The notes under the pieces were generated by a model, which saw only the letters and a program-made list of their open reading frames with translations, was not told the origin of the DNA and did not search any database. A DNA stretch of 64,000 bases from Xylaria sp. FL1777 (taxonomy: Eukaryota > Ascomycota > Sordariomycetes > Xylariales > Xylariaceae). Shown in pieces: positions 57,371 through 64,000 of this stretch (the stretch's first letter is position 1; each line of letters starts with the position of its first letter). The position numbers and the translations under genes were made by a program. The stretch spans positions 1 to 64,000 of the forward strand of contig MU400606.1 in assembly GCA_022578965.1 (NCBI GenBank). The letters are read 5' to 3'.

Positions 57371-58743
57371 TCATCTCAGCCACTGCAAGTTCACGGGCGT
57401 GACGGGCTCGCGCCCGCTCAGCACGGCCATGATATTCCGCATGCAGAGCTCCTCGAAACCGACGTGTGTCTCGACCGTGCCGCCGGCATTGTGGCAGGTG
57501 AGGAGGGCCTTAGAGCCCGTGAACTTCTTCAGCTTTTCGCTGACGCTGGGCTCGTCAGCATGGACGTCGAGCGCGACGCCGCTGAGCCGGTCCTGCTCGA
57601 GCGCGTCAGCGAGGGCGTCCTCGTCGACGAGCGCGCCCCGCGCGACATTCACGAGGCGCGCACCGGGCTTGAACCACCGCAGGCTCTGCGCATCGATGAT
57701 CTGGCCCGCGCCCGCCGGCGCGCAGAGCACGACGCAGTCGGCGCCGCGGATGAGTGACTCGAGCGTCATGCAGTAGCGCGCGTGCAGCCCGGCCTCGACG
57801 GCGCCGCTCTTGCGCTCCACGTCGTAGTACGCAATCTCCATGCCGAAGGCCGCGGCGCAGCGGTGCGCGATCTGCTGGCCGATGTTGCCGAAGCCCACGA
57901 GGCCGAGCACGTGCCCACGGAGGTTGTGCGACAGCGCCGTCGCATGGTGGTGGGCGGCCTGAAAGGAGTCCGGCGAGGTTGCGGACGAGATGCAGTACGG
58001 CAGCGCGCGGAACGTGCTGATGATGAGGGCCACAGCGAAGTCGGCGACGGCCTCGGCGGCCGCGAGTCCCGAGTTGCAATATATGATGCCTGCTCGAACA
58101 AACAACAATCAGCATCGGGCGGATTCACTTTTTTCGCCTACAAGACCGTGTCATCTCGTGAGTGAGTGAATTGAACTGATTTGCCCCACTGGATATGAAG
58201 CTAGAGGTGAGGGAAACTGTCTGTGCGAGGAATTACCATACCTTTCGCCCCAAGGAGTTCTATGTCCGCCCAGTCGAAGCCCGCGCCGGCACTCGCGAAC
58301 ACGCGCACGCTGTCCGGGAGCAGGTCGATGAGCTCGGCGTCCCAGTCACCCATCTCGCCGCCGGTGCCCCAAAACGGGCGGAAGATGGCGGCGAAGTCGC
58401 CCCATCTCTTCTCCCGGAGCGCGGCCGTGAAGGCGGGACGGGCGCGCTCCTCAGCGCTGGGCCGCACGACGTCGAACAGGGCCGAGAACTCGGCGTAGGT
58501 CTCCGGGTTGTACTTGACGGGGTCGCCGATGTGCAGCACGATGGGCTTGGGGCCCGAGGCGTGGACGGGCACGGTGAGAGAGGTTGCCCGCGAGTGAGCC
58601 TGCGAGTGTGGCCATTGCGGCGTCCTCGTCGACGTCGGCGACGAGGCGAGCGACTGTGGGGTCGATGTAGGCAGCGGTGGCGCGGGCGACGTGGACCGCG
58701 TGGGCGGAGCCGTGTTCATGGGAGTGTTGACGGGTTCCGCCAT
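57371..58743 (-). CDS. D-isomer 2-hydroxyacid dehydrogenase
   Basis: Two exons, complement 58242-58743 and 57371-58089, give 406 aa from MAEPVNTPMN. An upstream in-frame ATG (58830) lies in a CT/GA microsatellite and would add only repeat-derived Arg/Glu residues, so it was rejected. After a Pro/Ser/Thr-rich leader of ~60 residues comes the substrate domain (FASAGAGFDWADIELLGAKG). The NAD domain has GLVGFGNIGQQIAHR. The catalytic Arg lies in NVARGALVDEDAL, the Glu in DVHADEPSV and the His in TCHNAGGTVE. The family reduces glyoxylate, hydroxypyruvate or other 2-keto acids. The last motif, usually PHIGG-like, is CHNAGG. The gene is markedly GC-rich, above all at third positions, compared with its neighbours. 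Confidence 0.9.
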
Positions 58744-58775
58744 GATGCCGCCGGACAGGTGTTTGTCGACGACTA

Positions 58776-58815
58776 TTCTCTCTCTCGCTCGCTCTCTGTC
58801 TCTCTCTGTCTCTCG
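58776..58815. repeat. CT-rich microsatellite
   Basis: An imperfect (CT)n tract with interspersed CG and GT, immediately upstream of the dehydrogenase start (read leftwards). Probably part of its promoter or 5' UTR. Confidence 0.7.
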
Positions 58816-61562
58816 ACTACTCTCTGCCAACAGTAGCTGACAGGTTGGAGCTCGGTCAGGGCATGATAATGCGCGCGTGACGAGGGGGAAGAGAGGGAGA
58901 GGGAATTAGCCCCGGCCGTCCAGAAGGTGAGAAAACGGAGATTGCTATGACGTCCCTAGCCGGTAGCCTGTTTGATTGGCCCGACAATGAGCTCCCCTTG
59001 TGCAATCAGTGCTCGTGCTCGTCCCGTGCTTGGTCCTATCCGGTCGTTTGGCTTCACCGCCCAATATGACGGCCCAACGGGAGCCAGAAGTCTAGGCCTA
59101 AGTGGAATCCGCTGTGGGCTCAGCGGGACGTCAATTGGGCTGCATTTGTATAGTTACCTGTGGGAGGATGCATGTCTTAGCAGGAGCTGAATGCCGTGTC
59201 ATGGTATGTGTGATATTAATACTTACAGAATGATTATGAAACGAAGTCAGTGTGGGGGAAATGGTGTATACTATGTAGTATGGAAATGAAATAATTGGAG
59301 AGAATCCAATAGTTCTAGGATACAGTTGCGCGACAGTGGAGAGAATCTAAAGAACTCTGATGCGATGATCAATGATAATTAGCTAAACGCGAAACAACAT
59401 CATCATTCAGCAACAGATGGACGGGAAATGCCGGTTGCACGGTTTACAAATATTCGCGTCGCGAATCTACAGCACAGCTCGTTTATCACGCACCATTGAA
59501 TCCACGCTGTGCTCCTGGTGATATAATTAGGCATGTATCTGTACTTCCCAGACCCTTGAATCCCCGACGCTCGCCGCTGCGCCGGCATCTACCAGGAGCA
59601 TCCGGGTTGCCTGAAATGGTAAGCCTTCCCGCCGTCACACGCGTGGTGGAGGAGTCGACCAGAAGCGGCTCTTCTGAGGGTGTGTGTAACGGGAGACATG
59701 TACCCCTGAATTGAGTGATAGGTATGTGTCTGGCTGCATAAAGCATCGATCGATTATCAGAGCTTCAATCACCCCCTCCAGATACTCGCAGTAATGCTGC
59801 AATCATATTATATCGTCTAAGTAAAGGGGGCCTTCGCTGCATATAGGCCCTCCATTCTTCTCTGACCACTCTTTCGGCATTAGCGGCGGAGAAGTTCAGA
59901 GCCAACGATTCTTGCGTTTGTTAGAGAAATGTCCTCACGCTCCCATGAGGGAGAGTTAAAGGCTATCCCATCAGGTTGTTTCTCGAACTTAGATGATATC
60001 GTTGCACGACAGAACGGGAGATCATCCCGATGAAGGGACAGCCGAAGGCTTTAATCTCTTTCTTAAACGATGTCAAGCCGACAAAGAGTGATCCAAGAAT
60101 AGCGCTCTATCAACTCGAGAGGTGAACGATGCAGGGGTCGGATAGTCTTACTCTGCTTTTCAAGCCATTTACGACGAAATTGATAGCACCAGTAGACTCT
60201 ACTTCATCTGCTTTGCACCGAAAGAACTGGGAGTCATCTTCTGTCGCACAGTTTACATGTAACTCTAGGCTCGATAGACGAACATATAAAGGAGCTATTC
60301 GAAGCGGTTATTAGGTGAGTAATTTAAAGTCCTATCTAGATTGCGCACTTTGGAAGACACTAGCCGCGTTATTAGAAATTGCACGAATATCTCCTGGAAA
60401 GTTGGTAAGTTTATCTCGACTATGAATCTAATAACCTTTATCTGACTCGACGCAGTATGATGGCAAGAGTTGTCTACATGATCGACTCCACGGGTTCCAA
60501 CCGTGACTCAATTCGCTGTAAAACATTTGGCTTGCCGTTTTAGTTCTTCTCGCTGGTTCTCGTCTTTCGCGACCTCCTCTTGGAGTCACAGGAAATTGTG
60601 CTCTACATAGGACTCATATGTCTTGGTCAGCTTGCTCGTTGATGTTGAGCTTACAGCCACTACTATAATCGGCTTCTAACTGGTATATTCTCACGGTGGT
60701 CGGGCCGCCCAGACATTGCGGGCCTTCAGAAACCTCTTGAAGGTACTTATAATACTTAGATAGTCTATGAGAGTTGCGGCTATCCTAGGATACAGTGTGC
60801 GTTGTGTATTTCCGGCCGTATTCAGTCGATCAAGAGCAATCGGATAGCGTTACAATATTTTTTTCTAGTATTTTAGCGATATTTAAACGACTTCTTCGTT
60901 GAGATCCGTTTGATGCAATCAAAAACATTGTTGATTTTTGGTCGCCAACAGTCCTATCTCCGTGTGTGTTGCTGATACAACCTATTGTACTGCAACTATC
61001 CGTCCTAGCCGAGGCGTCGTATACAAGAGGTCAGTCGTTTTTTTCGAAAGATTCGTTGGCTCTCTAATATTCAGAGACGATCAAAGACGTGTTTGTCCAT
61101 TAACAGGAGGATAGACTTCCTACACAGATTCATTCTCTAGCCCCTTAATGCTTAACATACGGCCATGCATGTCTATGCCGACCGTAATGGTAAGAAAACA
61201 CCACGTTAGTCAATCCCTCGCTACCAACAGTTAAATTTACATTATAGATTACTGTCGTAAAATTTACTCATAGACGAGTTACCATTGGCATAAGCGACAG
61301 CGGGTAACCGTTGGACGGGAATGGAATCTAGTAGTAGGCGCCCCCGGTTGATGGCAAACAGACGAAGTGAGAGACGTCTGAATTAGCGACTGCGCTAGTT
61401 CAATCGCTGTTTATGATATCAGGTTCTAGAAAAGGAAATGTTGCACATAGACAAAGATATATAACGGCCCCGTCGACCTTGCCTGAACACATGATTTGGA
61501 GCTTGGATTGTTAAGTGACACAGAAGATCAAAAAACAGTTACGAATAAACTTGATAAAGAAT
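58816..61562. other. Gene-poor stretch with decayed sequence
   Basis: About 2.7 kb with no intact gene. The piece near 60.0-60.4 kb looks like a broken gene and is listed separately. Elsewhere only short frames with stops are seen on both strands. Confidence 0.45.
60030..60420 (+). pseudogene. Possible gene relic, family unknown
   Basis: Protein-like fragments appear in shifting frames. One is AIYDEIDSTSRLYFICFAPK followed by ELGVIFC (about 60156-60240). A second is TLGSIDEHIKELFEAVI in another phase, ending in a good GTGAGT donor at 60314. A third is LRTLEDTSRVIRNCTNISWK after an acceptor at about 60339. Together they suggest a helical fungal protein exon pair broken by frameshifts. I cannot name the family. 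Confidence 0.3.
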
Positions 61563-62452
61563 ATGGACACCCAAAATAGATTACCCGCTCTTCTTCCAAA
61601 GAAATTTCTTGAAACTTTTAATACAAGTTCCTTACGAACCTTCTTTGAAAGGATACATTCATGGGTTGCCTATATACGCGAAATAGGCTTTGGTATTATC
61701 CCCGAGTTCCACCTTGCGTCTACGTAGAGACTAAAACAACCGTTTACAGAGACAGCGTATCTTTCCAATACAACTGAGAACCCGAAGCCCCTGATAATCT
61801 TCATCCTCGGTCCCCCAGGGGCAGGTAAGGGGACACAGTCGGCACTCCTAGAGACGGCATTTCCATGTCTCACGCACCTCTCCTACGGCGACCTCCTGCG
61901 TTCCGAGCACGGAATCCCAGGATCATGGGTAAGCACATTGCCGCGACGCCGGGGTGGTGCCACCCCGGTAGTTCCCGCCGACGCGGCAGTGCAGCTGATT
62001 CGCCAAGCCATCGATGCCGGGATGCAACGCGGCCAGTTCATGTGGCTCGTCGACGGCTTCCCGCGGAGCGAAGCCCATGTCGAGGCATGGATCGCCCAGA
62101 TGCCAGTTGCGCAGTGCACGCTATATTTCTCTTGTCCGCGAGACATACTCACCCGGCGTGTGCTTGGCCGGGCCGAGACCTCGGGACGTCCCGACGATGC
62201 AGTCCTGAGTATAGTTCAGGAGAGAGTTGAGCGGAGTATCAATGAGTGTGATGCATTGCTTTCTGCGCTAGCTAAGTACGGCATGCCCGCTGTGGAAATA
62301 GATGCAACGCAAAAGGTCGAAGATATAAAACAGAGTGTCCATGCTGTCTCCTGGGTATGTTTTAATTAGTGCGCTAGTACAACTCGTATTCATTGTTAAC
62401 CCTATCGTCTTAGGAAGCCATCAATGCCTGGAAACTTGAGCAAGGGCTATAA
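61563..62452 (+). CDS. Adenylate/UMP-CMP-kinase-like protein with unusual N-terminus
   Basis: Model of three exons, 61563-61692, 61750-62354 and 62414-62452, in phase, 257 aa. The core is a nucleoside-monophosphate kinase: FILGPPGAGKGTQ (P-loop), HLSYGDLLR (NMP-binding), FMWLVDGFPRSEAHVEAW (the DGFPR signature), then YFSCPRDILTRRVLGR and AETSGRPDD (short lid), and VEIDATQKVEDIK. A short lid favours the UMP-CMP/adenylate kinase 1 class, which transfers phosphate between ATP and a nucleoside monophosphate. No in-frame ATG precedes the P-loop in its own exon, so an upstream exon is required. The ~55-residue N-terminus proposed here (MDTQNRLPALLPKKF) is inferred from splice phase and matches nothing I know. 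The segment STLPRRRGG is unusual. It could be a paralog of the housekeeping enzyme or a degenerating copy. Confidence 0.65.
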
Positions 62453-62709
62453 AGGTGACTTGCATATAGCTGTCATTCATTACAGGTTCATCAACACTGT
62501 CTTTTAAGAACTAGTCTCATAAGCAAGAATAAAGTTTAATCCGCTCTTTTGTACTTAAAACATATCAAAATTCTCCATAACACTCTGTTTCATTCTGCCT
62601 CGCTATACGGCGGTTAGTGAATATGTAATATTATTCTGTTACTTAACCTACTCCATTGAGCCCTGGTATTCCTAGCTCTTGACTTGGAGGCTGCCTGTCA
62701 TAATTTATA

Positions 62710-64000
62710 TCAAGCCTCGGAGCTAGGAGTCCTGACGTGGAGCTCGTGTTTCCACCTCAGCTCCTCGGGTGAGAAGTTTGCATACTTCTCTTGTATACAT
62801 ATGTGCTGAAATCTATCGATACGCCACTCGCTAGTCCACCCGCCATTTTCACGTACATCAAGGTACTGCTCGGCTCCCATTGTTAGAGGAACATCAATTG
62901 CTTCGTTACACAAGAGACTTGGTGAATTTAAACCAGCAGAAGAATGCGCATTGTCTTTTGGCCTGGCATGAGTCATGTGTGAAGTGAGTGTGTTATCAAG
63001 AGGAAGACATACCAAAAGTACCGCCGGACAATGATTCTGGCTGAGGGACCTTGGAATCTGTTGATACCTCAATGCTGGTGGTTGTCAACACAGAGTTGCC
63101 ATCTTGGTCCTGAGCTTTCCCCTGTTCCTTGCCCTCATATCCAGAGCTTTGTTTACGGAGCATATCATTACAAGACAATTTGGCCATCTTATCTTCCTTC
63201 CTTCTGCACTTTTTGCACTTTTTCTTTTTTTTGAACGTCGCATCGGAATCCTCGTTGGTAGGTGCATGCTCGTGAACGTTCGCTGGGTTATGCTCGAGGT
63301 TGATAGTTGGCCCGGTCTCCACATCGGCCGCAGCAGGTTCGTCATGACGGTCTTGGCTTATACTTAAGTCCTTAAGGCTTGAGCTGAGCGAGTTTGTCTT
63401 CTCGGAGCCGAGTTCGATGACCGCTTTGAGAAGGGTGTGGGCAATTGATAGAGTCTTTCCGGCGCTACCCGATAGACTTCCTAGAGATGTTGGGGGGTTG
63501 TCGATAATAAGCGGCCGAACAAGAGATTTGAGGTAGCTTTGAAGCCATATGTCGTCAATGCTAGGGTTGGGAAGTATGTCGCTCAGGATGTCGAGAACCT
63601 GCGTTACTTGCAAACGATTGCCGAGTTTCTCTATTTCGCCCCTGGCGAGGCTTTTTAGACCTGGTAACCCGTAATCCCCAGCGACTGCGTATACCCAAAC
63701 ACCTATCGTAAACTCGGCCACGTCTTTCTCATAGAATGATCCTCTAGGTTTGAGGCACTCGTACGTGCCAGTATATAAGTAATGAACAAGGACGTGGCCA
63801 ACATCGCTAGAGATATGCGCTAGATGCAATGTCATGTCATATTTGCAACAAGCGATAAGCTTGGGGCTTTTTTCGATTAATCGATGAGCTACAGGGAGCG
63901 GGGGTCCGTCTGCGAAGTGAAGCTTGACGAGCGGGCTCGCGTACGGGCTTAAATCAAGGTCAGCATGGAGCAGGGTATTGGGCGAGGTAGCCCTACGATG
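62710..64000 (-). CDS. BTB/POZ domain protein (5' end beyond window)
   Basis: Two visible exons, complement 63013-64000 (open to the edge) and 62710-62954, in phase. The reading frame continues upstream of the ATG at 63835 to the window end without a stop. That upstream part carries the start of the BTB fold (PLVKLHFADGPPLPVAHRLI), continuing into HISSDVGHVLVHYLYTGTYE, so the true start lies outside the window. Next come helical BACK-like sequence, a Lys/Cys-rich block (KKKKKCKKCRRKEDK, possible nuclear signal), and a C-terminal WTSEWRIDRFQHICIQEKYA motif. BTB proteins dimerise and often serve as cullin-3 adaptors. The partner here is unknown. Confidence 0.82.

Noticed and set aside
58744..58830. 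N-terminal extension of the 2-hydroxyacid dehydrogenase
   Set aside because: Its Arg/Glu-rich residues come from a CT/GA microsatellite. The ATG at 58743 has better context.
57464..58836. Several long frames opposite the dehydrogenase
   Set aside because: High GC leaves all six frames open. Only the minus-strand frame shows conserved motifs.

Overview
This window is nuclear DNA of a filamentous ascomycete (Pezizomycotina, most likely a Sordariomycete-like lineage). The evidence is short GT-AG introns of 50-110 bp with CTAAC/CTGAC branch points, a SepA-type formin, a BimA/Cdc27-type APC/C subunit, Zn2Cys6 regulation, a Dcw1/Dfg5 wall mannosidase, HeLo-like and NACHT/WD40-type sequence, and an extremely AT-rich mutated block at the left edge. 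Species cannot be fixed from sequence alone. All splice models were built by eye from donor, acceptor and phase agreement, so ends are inferred.

Layout. 1-2.4 kb: AT-rich block, then nested minisatellites. 2.4-2.9 kb: small membrane protein. 4.3-15.2 kb: an apparent polyol/sugar catabolic cluster, with a PRK-like P-loop kinase, MFS sugar transporter, Zn-dependent xylitol/sorbitol-type dehydrogenase, two SOU1/mannitol-dehydrogenase-type SDRs and a Zn2Cys6 regulator. A 10-mer (AGGGTGACAG), once expanded to a 17-bp palindrome, recurs in its promoters. 15.2-19.3 kb: gene-free. 19.3-24.6 kb: formin. 25.2-25.8 kb: decayed NACHT/WD40-type fragment. 26.2-27.9 kb: GPI-anchored GH76 mannosidase. 28.5-32.5 kb: two mitochondrial redox proteins (Aim32-like and Cyc2-like). 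32.7-36.9 kb: three conserved fungal proteins of unknown role, one frame-disrupted. 38.6-41.0 kb: Cdc27/APC3. 42.5-50.5 kb: accessory-looking genes (a C-terminally membrane-anchored unknown, a large helical-repeat-like unknown, a HeLo-like/propeller-like protein) with a 222-bp fold-back element between the last two. 51-56.4 kb: secreted feruloyl-esterase-like enzyme and a single-pass cysteine-rich sensor-like protein. 57.4-58.7 kb: very GC-rich D-2-hydroxyacid dehydrogenase. 58.7-61.5 kb: gene-poor, with relics. 61.6-62.5 kb: adenylate/UMP-CMP-kinase-like gene. 62.7-64 kb: BTB/POZ protein running off the right edge.

Functional links. The strongest is the 4.3-15.2 kb set. Uptake of a sugar or polyol by the MFS carrier, oxidation and reduction by the three dehydrogenases, and phosphorylation by the kinase would form one route under the local regulator. 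The left edge, the fold-back element and the relics at 25 and 60 kb suggest a region shaped by repeats and decay.
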